A stretch of 64,000 nucleotides of DNA from Cristatella mucedo (taxonomy: Eukaryota; Bryozoa; Phylactolaemata; Cristatellidae), in NCBI GenBank assembly GCA_009760855.2, contig WPIO01000042.1:3420991-3484990 (forward strand), given 5' to 3'. Position numbers and translations under genes: made by a program. The stretch's first letter is position 1. The number at the start of each line of letters is the position of its first letter. The notes under the pieces were generated by a model. It did not search any database, was not told the DNA's origin, and saw only the letters and a list, made by a program, of their open reading frames with translations. Shown in pieces: positions 44,558 to 57,604 of the stretch.

Positions 44558-45969
44558 CTTTCGATACTCCGTCTCACTGGCTAAGACATTTCCGTTCATG
44601 TGCTCTAGCAGAATCCCGATGACATTAAGTCTGTGTCTGGTCAAATAGAAATATGAGGAACTAGGATTCTAATATTTTTTTCCGGAAATACTTTTTTGCT
44701 GCAAATGTGCCAGGATGCAATAAAACAGTCATCGACATAGTGAATGCCAAAGTGCCACATTTCAAACACTTCATTTCAAAAAACTTTTTCAAACGGGTGA
44801 TCATGCTCCAAAAATCTCTTCTTAGTCATGCAGAAGGCAATCCTTGATCGGCTACGGCAAATTTGGCAATTGCAAGTGAGATTCATTCGCCACTACATAT
44901 ACTTGTGAGGCTGTTAAATCCGAGTCTTTCTTTAATAAGTCCACATCAATGGCAAAGACGTCTCACCTTCAGCTAAGCAGGTCCTGTTTGGAGCGGCATA
45001 TTTACGAGGACAGCTCATGCAATGTCACAAAAGATATAAGCAGAATACCTAAAGGTATTACCAAGAAGTTATGTAAAGGTCCGCACTGCCCTTGCAGTCG
45101 CCCAAGAGCTGTCTAGCCCTTGGAGAAATGTGCAACCAATGACTGCAGGTACCTCTGTTGAAATATCGTCACAATCCTCCCCTGATGGAGCTGTTTAGGC
45201 GAACCCTAATCTGGATAGAGCTGCCATGAGGTTGCTTGCTGCATATCTTCATGCTGACTCTATTGACAGTGCAGGTCTGTCTGTGGACAGAATCGGTGTC
45301 AATATTCTTGGGCAGATCATTTACAACGTTACTTTCTATTGCAGGTAAACTGCCAGTACATATCTTGCCCGATTTTAAGTGCAGTGTCGTGTATAAAAGT
45401 TTTACAACTTGATAATTCGTAACTTATTGTCAGTGTTTGCTTCTTCTTGGTGTAAGCGAAATGCTCCGGCCCTGTTCTGTTTCGAGTTTTAACAGTTAGC
45501 TGGTGTTGGCAATTTAAGATTTTGAGGAATACAGTCGGATTCATTTTCCTTCTAATTCTGTTTTAACATAAATCCAGCGGATTTATTAGAAGGTGTACAC
45601 ATCTTTTATAAGAACAACTGTCCTGTAACTTATTCGACGATTTTTTTTAAATCTAGTAAGTGATGTTATCGAAACTTGGCAAAGGCACACTTTACTTGGA
45701 AGCACGTCCACTTAGAAATGCAATGATTACATTGGCAATTATTAGACAAGCCGATTTTTTATTGTGCTATATCTCTCAAATGTATGACAAAATAGGACGA
45801 ATTCTCTATCCCGACCGGCTTTATTTAAACCATGACCTGGGATAGGACCAGCCAACCAAGCAAAGCTGTTAATATTTGTGTCTCCTTTAGTTATTATCAG
45901 CAAGGCCAAATGGCTTATTCTGCTTTGCAGTTACATTCTCCACCTTTTCCCATTTGCTCAAAGACATTC

Positions 45970-45983
45970 TACTACTATATATC
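45970..45983. other. Junction between tandem 18-kb units
   Basis: Left of this point the sequence is block A (matches to 3603); right of it is block B (matches from 28142). The 14-bp join is a TACTACTATATATCTACTAC-like filler, a simple-sequence patch typical of end-joining or template slippage. Confidence 0.9.
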
Positions 45984-46330
45984 TACTACTTATCGTCCTT
46001 CTAAAAAACTAGCTACTGACATATCCAAAGAGTCGACGTGACAGCCATCGACCATGTACAACCTAACGTGTCGTACACTATTTAAGGACTGGCATGATGG
46101 TAAATCTGCTTGTCAGACATGACAGTATGTAAGTTTACACAAAAATTTGATGGCCATGCAGTGGCGTGTCAGCCCGTTCCCACTTTTAAAGCTGCAGATA
46201 GCTCTGCTTGTCCTATTGCAATGAGAACAACTGCAGTTTCCAGCCATGGCATGGATTCAGTGAATACTTACAATCTCTGCAGACAGCATATCACACCTGC
46301 AGGGTTCACGGCCTCTAAATTTTCACTTAC

Positions 46331-46564
46331 CACCTGAAGGTCTGCCACCCGAAGCAAAGAGGCTTGTCCCGCTGCTAAACGGTTGACCAGTGATCATGCC
46401 ACCACCAGGCCGTCCCTGACTGATAGGTAAGTTGCCACACTCCAGACCCATCACCAATCGGCAGTAGCTGAAGTGCACCCTGTGCTCGTTCATGGCGCTG
46501 TCACCACGCTCCCAGTTGCGTAGTACACCTCGGCAGAAAGCGCACTGGACACGATCGTGAACGC
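46331..46564 (-). CDS. IAP (BIRC) BIR exon, C-terminal half, copy 3
   Basis: Protein-identical to copy 2 (28489-28722), with all four zinc ligands and the same splice sites. On the minus strand its downstream side ends at the unit junction only ~350 bp away, so any 3' exon would have to lie within block A or beyond. Confidence 0.85.
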
Positions 46565-47163
46565 CTACAGAAAAACCAAGCAGGTCGGTGTGAGGCCTTG
46601 CAACAGCTAACAGTATGCTCAAGACACGTGGCTTGCAACAGGAAACGCTACTCACTCACGAAGAAGCTACCTGTACTGAGCACAAGCCCAGTGTGTGCAG
46701 ACTGATAAACTATGCTCGAGAAACGCACAAGTATTGCAGCCTGTCATCACCGACGACATCCCAGCCATAAATGAACGGTGCGAGTAAATCTAATGCATCT
46801 TGCACAATTTCGTTCTACTGCAATACAGCAGAGAGCTTGGCTTATTTTCTAATTGTTCTCCAGCTTATAACATTTTATTCGGACAATAACTTTTCTTTGA
46901 TAGGACACTGCAGCTATTTGTATAGAGCAGTAAATTTAGAATATGCAAAGCAGTAAACATTGTTCTAAAGAAACCTTAGCGGTTGCTATTCGGCATGAGG
47001 AATGGCGTAACCTGCTCGGAAGACTTGCTAGCTTCAATTTTGCATCACCAGCCAGTGATCACACATTCACAGCTTCACCGGAGAACGCCTAGAACCCACC
47101 AAGTAAAGCCAAGAAACAGCAGCTTTGTAACAAAACGGCAACTCGCGCTCAACGCGACCATAC

Positions 47164-47536
47164 CCGTGTAGTAGAACCCAGCCGCTGCAAGCTCCTCCGG
47201 AGGCATAATCTCGCGAATTGGCCACAAGCCGGAGCCAAAGGTCCTCAGTCGTTCGGCTTCACTTCGCATGAGCTGCTCCCGTTCCTCGGGTTGAAGTGCC
47301 ATGAGATTACGCACAAAATCCTGCTCACTTGTGCGGTCAGCACTATGCAGCGTGTATGTGGCAACCGGTGGAACATAGGCTTCTATAAAATCTGTCAGGA
47401 AAAATCGTGGCAGTTGGAACTTCTTGTCGCCGACCTTGGTATCCAGCTCATATTCCATTCCATCCTCGTGGCAAATGGCTCTGCCTAAAAGATTCGTCGA
47501 AGTCTTCACCACTCTCACATATTGCTGGCACTCCAA
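47164..47536 (-). CDS. IAP (BIRC) BIR exon, N-terminal half, copy 3
   Basis: Protein-identical to copy 2 (29322-29694). The same start options apply: an ATG at 47536 or an acceptor-like AG giving an exon start at 47484. The pair would encode a single intact BIR with a ~90-residue N-terminal region of unknown kind. Confidence 0.82.
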
Positions 47537-47648
47537 TCAGTGTCACCTGCTATGTGAGGAGGCTATGCCTGGTGAAGCATTTCAGCTAGGTATGGAGAAG
47601 CCAAGCCGCGGCAACCTTGCCGGTCAGCTTAAGAACTTCACTCTGTAC

Positions 47649-48900
47649 CAGACATGGGAAAACTACGGCCGGTGGGTCATATACGGCCCATTGTGCTTTC
47701 AATCGGCCGCCGAACTCGTCCACGTTATATTATTAAATTAAATTTTATTACAAAGACACCTCAATCATTTCACCTAGCTGTAATTCCCAACCTTTCCCCA
47801 GCAGATGGCAAAACCCGAAGACATTGACCCTTGAGTGTGATGCATTACGGTTACTCTCTATTTCATTTTGTCGCTTTGTACTTTACGAAGGCCGCGAGTA
47901 AAATAATAATAATACAAATAATAAAATAAACGAATAATTAAAATAATAATAATACGCAGGCCATGAGTAAAAGAAGAAACGAAAAGTAGACCTGCAGGCG
48001 TTCAGTAAAAATGAGTGGACCGAAGAAAAGAAAAGTAGACAGTGAGTGCCGAGTGTTCAATAAAGAGTGGTGGACAAGAAAATTGTTTTTGACTGAACTC
48101 CGATCAACAGCTTAATTTCTGATATGCCAATAAACTCTCGAGTGCGCTGGCTAAGTTGGGCAAAGTCTTTCAAAGAGTTTGGAAGCTGAAGGAGGAGATT
48201 GCTGCATTTTTGGAGTTTATGGGGGGAGATCCAAAGAATTTCCCGAGCTAAGTGACTGGCTTTATGAATTTGCGTTTGCTGTAGACATACTTTCCCACAT
48301 GAATGAGCTGAACACCAAGCTACAGGGGAAAGATCAATTTGTGCACGACATGTACACAAATGTTAGGGCCTTCAAATTCAAGCTGACTCTTTTTTCCAGA
48401 CAAATTTCAAACAAATCTTTCATTCATTTCACCAAGCTAGCCATGCACGCTAGCCATGCAGGAAGAGGCGACCCTAAACTCGCAGAAATACAGCAAATCA
48501 CTGGAGGACTTGCACGGAGAATTCTCCCGTCACTACTGTGACTTTGACAAAATTGAAAAGTCACTTCATCTGGTTCCTGTCCCTTGTCACAACACCCTGA
48601 AATAGCACAACGGGAGCTGCAGTTGGAACTGATAGATCTTCAGTCTGACTCTGTACTAAAGAAGAATTGCTTGCACTCCATGCTGTGTCACCTGCTACAT
48701 CATAGCGCTAGAAGGCCCTGCAACTAAACGATGGTGACAAAAGTAGTGGCACATCCTTAACAATAGCAGCATTAGCTATTCTGAGAAGGCAAGTTGAAAT
48801 GTTTGAACGTGTCAAGCAACTAAGCAATACGAACATGCTAAAATACATGTCGAGATCAGATTTCAAAGCACGGAGCAACTAAATTCTGGATTTTTAATCG
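47649..48900 (+). mobile_element. hAT transposon remnant, unit 2 first copy
   Basis: Same structure as 29807-31060: terminus, N-terminal MSGPKKRKVDSECRVFNKEW start at about 48011, internal deletion, central transposase segment, decayed C-terminus. Small differences include a 3-bp TGG insertion at 48068 and extra Gs near 48222 that shift the frame. Confidence 0.85.
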
Positions 48901-50185
48901 TTCTTGCCTCTGTAATACTACCGTGCACGTGTACACGAGCACTCAATAAATCCGCATGTGTTTACTCATTTTAGGCTTAATCTTCTCAAGCTATGCTAAA
49001 ACTAATTTGAAATACATTTTGGGGCTCCTCTTACAGAACCTACTCCTCTGGTCAATGTCGTTTTCCTATCCTTACAATTAATCGAAGGCCATCACAGACC
49101 AAGCTTTTCTTTTGCATGCAGGATAACATTTTTGTTTCGAGAATGTTTCAATGGTCAAGTGACCGAGACAAGTGCACGACAAATAAATGCTATGCAAAAA
49201 GAACCACCTAGAATGTTCAAAGAAATTAAAATTGCAAACCAGCATGGTGCCGGTGGCACTACCATACGTTCTATTTGGTCAAAGCCTGAAACGTTTGGTT
49301 GAATGACTTTGAGACATGACTTGAAAGATGAAATTTAATGTCAGAAAACAGGCAACACTGAGTAATAATCAGGTGGTCATTAATTGAAAAATGTCGTAGG
49401 GGAACCAAGTCTGACATCGCTGCTACCATATCTACTGACCCGATGAAACAAAAAAAACTTGGAGCACTGATGCAAAGATAAAGGTAATGGGGCCATCAAT
49501 CACAGGAGTCCATATGCTGCATCAACCCAGTGCCTCACAGAGCTTGGTCAATTTTGGTTTCGTAACCTGTATCCCAATAAAAACTTTCTAGCTGAATAAA
49601 AGTCAGAAGCACACTAAAAGTAGAATTTCCGTGACCGAAGCTATAAAGGGAAAAAAGGTGGCATCGGACCAATTATTAATGGCATGGCAATTAATCAGAA
49701 GCTGGCGATAAGTGTAACAAAAAGTAACTTAAATTATTGGCTGCAGGTGAAAGCTCAGGCAGTGATCTGCCATCCATTCTAATATGGGAGTCCATATGCT
49801 TCATCAACTAAATGGCTCATACAACTTTGGGAGCTAGGTCAATTCTGGTTCCTTAACATGAACCCCTAAACACCAGCACGATGAATAGAAATCAGAGGTG
49901 CATTAAGAGTGGGAAGCATTTCCACACGCCCAAAGCTTTACAGACAACAGGAGGAGCAACGGACAACAGTCACTGGTAGGGCAACTAATCAGAAGCTGAC
50001 ACCAAAACTAAAGGCAACTTAAATAATAAGCTGCAGGTTAAAGCTCAGGCCCTGATCTGACATCCATTCAAATGACAGAAGCTCAGAATTATCAAGGTCA
50101 ATGAAAGCCCACGGTAGAATAGCTATCGTCACTACCTCATCGCTCAACTTTAAGCATTCGAAGGGCATCCAACATTTTAAGCTCC
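48901..50185. repeat. Diverged unit 2 counterpart of 31.03-32.1 kb, with an internal tandem repeat
   Basis: 48901-49770 is the older, diverged version of the 31.0-31.9 kb region. From about 49490-49780 to 49785-50070 a ~290-bp module repeats in strongly diverged form (GGGAGTCCATATGCTTCATC, ATCAGAAGCTGA, AAGGCAACTTAAAT). Unit 1 has only one copy of it. Confidence 0.7.
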
Positions 50186-50614
50186 ATGAACACAAGAAGA
50201 AGGAAGAGAATTGCTGACAAAGGAAGCATAAAACACGACGAAAAATACGAACACGAACACACCCTACTCGAGAAAATCGAGACTACGGCTGGAAAAAGTA
50301 GTCAGTTAGCCATCTCTGAGGGTCATGAATTCACTTTTATTGGTTTCAAAAAACACGGCTTCATACATCAGATGTAAAGTTAGTGTTAACATACCCATTT
50401 CAGAGAGCTAAATAGAAGTTGCTTGTTGCTACTAGGATAGGTTTTCTGACACTTCTATATACGCCATGCTCAGCATCCCATACATACCGTATTGACTCTT
50501 ACAATTTTGCTTTTTGAGACTGTTTAGAATAGTTGGAGGTGGGGCTTTTCTTTTTGGCAGCCGGCCCCTTGTTATGTCAGAAGTCTCCGGCACACGTGGG
50601 GTGCCACAATGCAT
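50186..50614. other. Unidentified segment, counterpart of 32.1-32.56 kb
   Basis: The plus strand 50186-50377 ends in GHEFTFIGFKKHGFIHQM and a stop. The minus strand 50432-50614 has PKRKAPPPTILNSLKKQN. Both are kept in unit 1 with amino-acid changes. No family recognised. Confidence 0.25.
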
Positions 50615-50811
50615 GGGTAAGACGTCACTTTAACCACTGAACCACAAAATGACTTCTTTAGGCCATGCATGAAAGCCTCTCGACAATAGCAAGCTTCAGT
50701 ACCACCCCTTTTTAACACCTAGTTTGTGATAACCAACAATTTGTCCTACTGATTTTGGTGCTTTATTCTTTGTCTATTCAATGGCAGGAGGATGCAGTGT
50801 GAACAGTCAAA

Positions 50812-50816
<5 letters not shown>

Positions 50817-50859
<43 letters not shown>

Positions 50860-50870
50860 CACACACACAC

Positions 50871-50938
<68 letters not shown>
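50817..50938. repeat. (CA)n microsatellite, about 120 bp
   Basis: CA array interrupted twice by TGCA. Cys/Val and His/Thr open frames across it are artefacts. Confidence 0.98.
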
Positions 50939-50939
<1 letters not shown>

Positions 50940-51617
50940 CCTCATGAAAAGGAAACTTGCAAAATTAGAAAGTGAAATTACTATTGTTCCAGCAGAACTG
51001 AGTTCTCTAGTGTAACACTAACTGAGTGTTCGTGGCTTTGAGAAGTTAAAGATTGCGACACATTTCATGTGCATTTGTAATGCCAATGCTCACTTGGAAT
51101 TCTCGTACACCAGATCGGTGCTAGAAATACTCCCAGTTTAGAACTGACATACACGGCAGACTAAAAACACTTAGCTTAGCAATCTCTGCACGACTTATAT
51201 GGCGATACGAAGATGGGTCGCACGGTTAAAATCGGCATTATGATATCGAACACCTAGACCGACCGTGAAGAATCCCCCAAAGACAGAATGGTGTTGCTAT
51301 GCAGAAAAGTGTAAGTCGAAGAACGATTAAAAAAACGTGATAATTGAGCCACATTTCGACATTCGTCCCACAACGTTTCCATAAGATCACAAGTGAACAT
51401 ATGCAAACACACTCACTCACACGCATACAAGCATTGACACACAAGGGGGCATGCAGCCACATAAGGTGCTCTCTAAAGTAAAGCAATCATAGTTCGGCAC
51501 CAGTGCAAACACTTGCAAAGGCCAGCATTCAACACTGTTACAGACCAACTAAGTATTTTCATACCTAGCAGTCGTTCGAAAAACGTTCATTGACAGCTAG
51601 TTCACATACACTGTATC
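50939..51617. other. Unidentified; tail exon paralogue 1 is missing here
   Basis: Unit 1 has the 33.3-33.6 kb exon just left of the shared segment. Here different sequence occupies the place, with homology resuming at 51618. No exon recognised. Confidence 0.5.
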
Positions 51618-51630
51618 TTTCCGAATTTAA

Positions 51631-51825
51631 CTAGCCGTGATGGCACACTAGGTATGGCGGTTGTTTCACGACCTCGGTCCCGAGGTCGTGGGTTCGATTC
51701 CTGCGGTGGGTGATTCTGTATCGCCATTGCAAGCAGTGGTGATAGCCGTAAAGGCTCTTCTGTCGCTATACAAAAAGAGGCTGTTTAATCAGCTAGGATT
51801 TAAAAGCTACCTAACACAACCAAGA
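51631..51825 (+). mobile_element. tRNA-derived SINE, unit 2 copy
   Basis: Copy of 33678-33870 with one base deleted (GGTTGTTTCACG); both Pol III boxes and the 10-bp hairpin are intact. Confidence 0.8.
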
Positions 51826-52067
51826 AAGCAGCTTTGGCAAGTAGATGCTAAATAAAAGGTTTCGTCCAAAGCGGAAGGTAAATAGTTGCACACATCTCGT
51901 GACTTGCCTGCACCACGACTAAATTCAAGTCTACCGGGAAGTTAGACTTAAGAGCCTAACTTCTGGTCAAAGTCCAATGCTATACCTTGACAATATGGGA
52001 AAGTTAGGCACAGCAGATTTCGTAAATTAACCTCAGAAATATCAGCTGACTGTACAACAGACTATTA

Positions 52068-52344
52068 TCAATAGGTCATAAATGGCCACATGTCTAAAGC
52101 CTTACCATCATGAGGATTGTAGCCAGTATCTTTAATGACATCATCTTCACCAGAACCAACATGTTTTGACTTTTGTCTTCCCTCGATAATGCAGACAGAT
52201 GGTGTGAAATCAGCCTCCTGCCAACTGGCATTCTCCTTCGGTTGGACTGCCTCAACGATGCGATCGTTATTTGACTGGCTTCGTATGGACTGGATTGAAA
52301 TTCTTCTGCGTCCGGTTCCTTGGTAAAAGTGCCTGACTGGTAGC
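52068..52344 (-). CDS. Putative tail exon, paralogue 2, unit 2 copy
   Basis: Identical in protein to 34116-34392, with the same stop and donor candidate. Adds no independent evidence for coding. Confidence 0.4.
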
Positions 52345-53609
52345 TTTAAAGTATGCAGGTTAATACAGGATGCTAATCGCAAGGAAAGCCGTGAGATGAA
52401 GACTGCACTGGTCTCCGATACAAGCCCTGCAGAATCAGAAGTCAGACTCACCATTCACCTGCTAAACAACCAATCCCAGTTAGAAGCCTCAAACAATACG
52501 ATGTCAACCGATCCTGTGTGGCCAAAAGACACAAGTCAAAGTTTAATCGCCAGTGTCTCGAGCTCGGTAATCGAATTCTTCGTTGTGGCATCCACGTACA
52601 GTAACCTACTCTGACCTTTTCATTCCTTAATACAATGCAGCAGCGAGGTAAGAACCTCATGTCGATAACTGACTGCATGCATCGATTTTCGACAGGGAAT
52701 ACACTAACTGCTGTCACCATAAGAATGAGAGTATGTACCTTTACGAAGTGGTAACTTCAATGTATAAGGCATCACAATTAGTCCTGTTAACCCTATAGAA
52801 AGGCGTACCAGCCACAGTAGCTTCCGCCATGCCGTATGGTTTTTTCATAAACGCGTACAGTGGCGTTACCGATAAGTTAGCAGCGAAGCAGCTTAAACCA
52901 GCACATTGCAGCTTATAGAACTGCCACTTTAAAAGACAGTTAAATATTGTCGGTGTGCTAACATGTATGACATTAACTGGCTAGGACATTATTGACCTGC
53001 TCTTCCTTGCAAAGATGTCGCTCAAGCCTATTTCCTTGCCCAAAAACTCCTCAGTGGCGATGTCAACTGCTATTTAAAGAGCAGCATAAACGAGGCGGTA
53101 CCAATCGCGTGACTAGACTACGGCATGACTTTGGGAAAATTACAGGTTGCCTATTATAAGGCTAGACTGGACCGAACTGGCCTAAGCAGTAGCATCTGGC
53201 AGGCAGCAAAAGATCAAAGGCAGAGGTGACCAGCTACAAAAACTTGCCACACAGCACGAATACAAAGGAACGAGAATTAGAATATGATATAATACTATAG
53301 AATAGAAACAAAATAAATAATAAATAATAAAATAAAATAATATAAAAATAAATAAATAAAATGAATTCCTTCACCCCTTCTAGATCATACACAGTAAGAG
53401 CACACTACAGCTGTCGTGATTAGCATATATTCGGCAAGTAGGAGGGGAGCTAAGAGTAGGTCCAGTTGTAGTTCCAAATTTCCAGGTGACAATGAGAATA
53501 TTAAAAAGATAGGCACCACAGAATGTGCAAAACAACCGGCAAAATATCGCGTGACCATGCCATACATGCTTATCAATAAGTTCACAAAGGCTACTTGACC
53601 CTAGGTTAC

Positions 53610-53900
53610 CGACATGTGGATTGTAGCCGATACCTTTGTCGACGTGATCTTGGCAAGACGTAGGAGAGTTAGATTCTTGCAGTTCCTTGCCAAAATGATC
53701 AGAATGTAAGACATTCGAGCTCCGGGAACGCCCATCGTCCTTTGCTAGTTCTGCAAATTTGCTGTGATCGCCATGTGCATGGGACTGGCTATTACAAGGA
53801 GACTGTATTAAACTGCTTTCCACTTCAGTTTCCGTGGCAGAACTGCCCGACAGAGAGTTGACGTTGGATATGTCAGATTGCTGTGATGGCAGACCAGTGA
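53610..53900 (-). CDS. Putative tail exon, paralogue 3, unit 2 copy
   Basis: Differs from 35658-35948 by a few residues (AELAKDDG for AEQAKDDG, LHSDHFGK for LHYNHFGK, HVDKGIGY for HVDEGIGY) with no frameshift. Most differences are amino-acid changing, so there is no sign of strong purifying selection. Confidence 0.42.
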
Positions 53901-54957
53901 CTGCAAAGAAATGATTGTAGCTGTCTTTCCCTGCATAACATGAAAAAAACCGGCGATAGAGAAGAATGTCAGATCCGTTCCTGAAAAAAATTGATTCTAC
54001 CTGTATTTGCCAGCATCGGAATAAAAAGCCACCATAGGTGAAGAAAGCTGTACTATTTAAACGGCACGGGATTGTAATGGAAGCCCAGCTTAGTCTGTAC
54101 TGAAAGAGACCATTCTGACCCACTAGACATATTTAAATTTTGATGAAAGCCAAAATATTTGTATGCAAGATAACTATTAGTTTACCGCTAAGGAACAATA
54201 CCTAATACATATATATAAATGAGACTGTTAAATCAGCTAATATCTTATCTACCTTCAAATGGGAAAAATACTGCTTCGACAGCAAAAGATTTTAATTTGT
54301 TTTCAATCACAAGTAAGCTAATTATTTAAGTAAATACTTGCAGCATCACAACAGAAGCAATACTAGGTTTTGAAACGAGAAGCAAATTCCATTCAGTTTT
54401 GCTCACCTGTGACAATTAAAGTCTCTAATAACCCTACCAGCAGTTGAGAGTTAAAAAAACTGATCAAGAAATAGGCTCTTGCATTGCTTCTGCTCATTAG
54501 CATTTTTTTATTTCTCCTAATGTTCTCGAGGCGAGTCCCCCGTGAATGGCCACAAGTCTGTGCCTGATCTAATAGAAAGTGAGGGACCACGATTCTAACG
54601 TTTTTGCATGAAATCTTTTTTGCCGGATATGATCCAGGATGCAATAAAAGAAAAAACAGACATTTAAGTGATGCTAACGGATGTCGCACTTTAATCTCAA
54701 GTACGCACATTTCAAGCACTTCTAGGTCCTCACACTACAAAAACCTGTTCGTAGGTAAGTCACGAAGCGGGCAATCCTATATTGCCTAATGCCAGTTAGG
54801 TAATTGAGTCGATTTTGGGACTACAAATGTTTAAGAGGCTGCTAAATCAGCAAGACTACTTTTAAAAGTCCACATAAATGGCCTAGAGAAGTCAATTCAT
54901 CAGGACTTAGGGACACATAACATAGCTAGATAACAAAATCTTGGAGGCAGCGTAGCA

Positions 54958-55043
54958 CAGCAAAATGTAAAGCGCCTAGAAAGAGATTAAGTTCCCTGAG
55001 GGCGCTTTATCAAGTGCAATATTATTATTATTATTATTATTAT
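54958..55043 (+). mobile_element. LINE 3' tail, unit 2
   Basis: Copy of 37005-37084 with one extra A and one extra ATT unit. Confidence 0.9.
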
Positions 55044-55116
55044 GCAGGTGGGGGTTCATTCAAAGTAAGAATTATAAACTTAACAGTAAAGGAAAACTCG
55101 AGATATAAGAATGGTC

Positions 55117-55230
<114 letters not shown>

Positions 55231-55654
55231 GCTCCCGGCTTGTACGGACGTTATCCTCTGGCACATACATGAGCTTGACGTGAGGTTTGAGAAGCCCAAG
55301 ACTGCCGTTTCATTGCAACGTCCAGTAAACTGCATACTTAACCGCCCCCAAGTTGGCACATAGCTTGGGCAGACTGCAAGTTGTGCTGATGTACGACAGT
55401 GGAAGCAGAAATGAGCTGAGCATTTCTCAAAGAGATGGTCTGTCGACCAGCAGTTGGTGCTGCGGGAGGGGGGCTGTGCCAGTCGGCTTTGATGGAGCCG
55501 GCCTCCCCTCGACCACAAGGACCGGAGGAATTGGTCTGTTCATCGTCATGGACAAGCCAATAGTAGCCTATTTTTAACTATAGTAACTTGAGATTGAGAG
55601 ACTATCGGTCATTGAGAGTGAGGAAAAAGAGTTTTCACCTCGATCCTTGGCGGC

Positions 55655-57030
55655 ATATGCGAAGCACCTGGATAGAGACTAGGATATCTTAGCGTGATAT
55701 AGCAATGGTTATAATGAATAATTGCTATATTCAATAAGCATGTTTCGGCTTTCTGTGGCAACGAAAGCCACATTTCATCTATAAACATGCTCAAAAAGAC
55801 TTTACAGAACCTCCAGGCGATGCAACTTCATCGGCAACGGGTACTACCCTAAAAAGTTCTAGCAAAAAAGAGCTCGTCTCCCTAAGACGATATACCATCA
55901 TCTCTGTGGCCTTCACTGGCAGGCCAACTTAGCCCGGCCAGTAACCGAGATTTTGAATGCTTTTTTTGCGAAAAGGGGTCGTCCCCAAGTCCTTCAAACC
56001 GGCAATCTATAGACCCATACGTAAAAAAGCCTGGATATGATACAGAGGTCCTTGCAAACTATCGTCCAGTTTTCCCTTCTTCCTTTCTTGTCAAAGATTC
56101 TTGAAAAAAAATTGTTGCCTAGCAGCTGGTTGAACGTATTGAAAAGAATGAAAAGTCAGAAATATTTCAATCGGGGTTCAGGAGGCAGCACTCCGCTGAA
56201 ACTGCTCCTCTGTGTGTTAAAAATGACATTAAACATGGCAACGATGACGGGCATGTCACTGCCATAGGTCTGCTAGATCTGTCAGGTGCCTTCGACACTA
56301 TTGATCACGATAATTTACTTGAACGATTGAGAACAACAATCGGCCGAGCAGACAAAGCACTGGCATGGTTTAAATCGTACTTGTCTGATCGTGTTCAATC
56401 CGTGTCGTGTGGGGGTCAGGTCTCACACACGAGAAGGGTCACCTGTGGAGTCCCTTAAAGGTCTGTACTCGGTTCCCTTGCTGTTCTCCATTCATAGTCA
56501 AACCTCTGGGAAGAGTGATTAAGGCCCATGGAATAGGATGTCACTTTTATGCTGACGATACTCGGCTGTATGCGTCATTCAAACCATCGGAATCTGCTGA
56601 AGCAACTGAGAAACTGAATGCTTGCCTTGCCGACATTCGGCTGTCGGAAAACTTCTTGAAACTTATCGATTATAAAACCGAACCACTGCTAATAGCACAC
56701 CCTAAGCATGTTGCTGGATTAGAAGGTTGTGCTCTTCTAAAAGGTAAAGCTGTTGTGCCATCTTCACCATGTGATCGAAATTTAGTTGTCATTTTCGACA
56801 GCTGCCTCAATTTTAAAAAGCTTCATTCAGAAGACTGCCTCTACTGCTAGCCATCACGTCAGATCCCTATCCAAGATTGGGAGCTGTCTTCCACAGTAAC
56901 TGGCAGAAAAGTAAACTAGGTCCTTAGTTCTGTCTCGGCTTGATTACTGTAATTACCTTTTTGCTGGGCTACCGGAGAAAGCAACTAGGCCACTCCTGCT
57001 AAATGGCTGCAAAGCTAATCTTCAACTCAG
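55655..57030 (+). mobile_element. L2/CR1-like LINE, 3'-truncated, unit 2
   Basis: Copy of 37665-39056 with the same motif A, YADD (about 56550) and premature TAA in motif B. Extra single bases (TTTTCCC, AAAAAAA) add frameshifts but join 56407-56850 into a longer open stretch. Inactive. Confidence 0.9.
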
Positions 57031-57552
57031 CGTAAGCATGGATGGATAACGACGTCGAATGAACAGATAGTTTCACTATATCAGTTACAAACACGATACC
57101 GGTATGCAAACATCGTTACACCTAAAGATAGCTACAGCTTTACACTATGCCAACTTCAGTTTACCTAGCATCGTAATGAATCATGTTAACTGCTAGACCT
57201 AGAGTAGCAGCCGCAGCAGCTTTGGCCATACTGCGAGGATTTCTTTAGTTTGGGCCTATAGTGGTGCTACTGATTGTTTAACGGCAGAAGGACTTAAATC
57301 AGAGCATTAAAGCAGAAAGGTTTGCCATTATCAAAGTCAGTTACATATTGTTGGGTTTCCTAGCATTAATGCCATTAATTTGGTCACATAATAAACGTCG
57401 GCATTATGATACCGTCGATACAACAACCGCGAAACCTAACAAAACCCAGAACTTCATTCCAATACATAAAATAATGGTTAGGAGAACGACATGAGATGTC
57501 ATAATTGAGCAAAATTATGACAACATTGCTCAACAGTTAATGAAAACACAGT

Positions 57553-57553
57553 T

Positions 57554-57601
<48 letters not shown>
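57553..57601. repeat. (CA)n microsatellite, unit 2
   Basis: Slightly longer than at 39573. It lies directly before the hAT remnant and is fused in frame with it, which is chance. Confidence 0.97.
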
Positions 57602-57603
<2 letters not shown>

Positions 57604-57604
57604 A

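Larger units (their letters stand above)
42360..45969. repeat. Duplicated block A, copy 2
   Basis: Copy of 1-3603 carrying the same exon pair, LINE tail and pogo-like element. Its right end breaks at 45969, where copy 1 continues into different DNA. Confidence 0.95.
45984..48870. repeat. BIR/hAT block B, copy 3 (start of unit 2)
   Basis: Offset 17842 from copy 2 and nearly identical until about 48820, after which small differences accumulate (AATACGAACATG versus AATAAGATCATG) and the two units diverge. Confidence 0.95.

Noticed and set aside
50746-50975. Cys/Val-repeat and His/Thr-repeat proteins (also at 32700-32921 and 57540)
   Set aside because: They are translations of (CA)n arrays.
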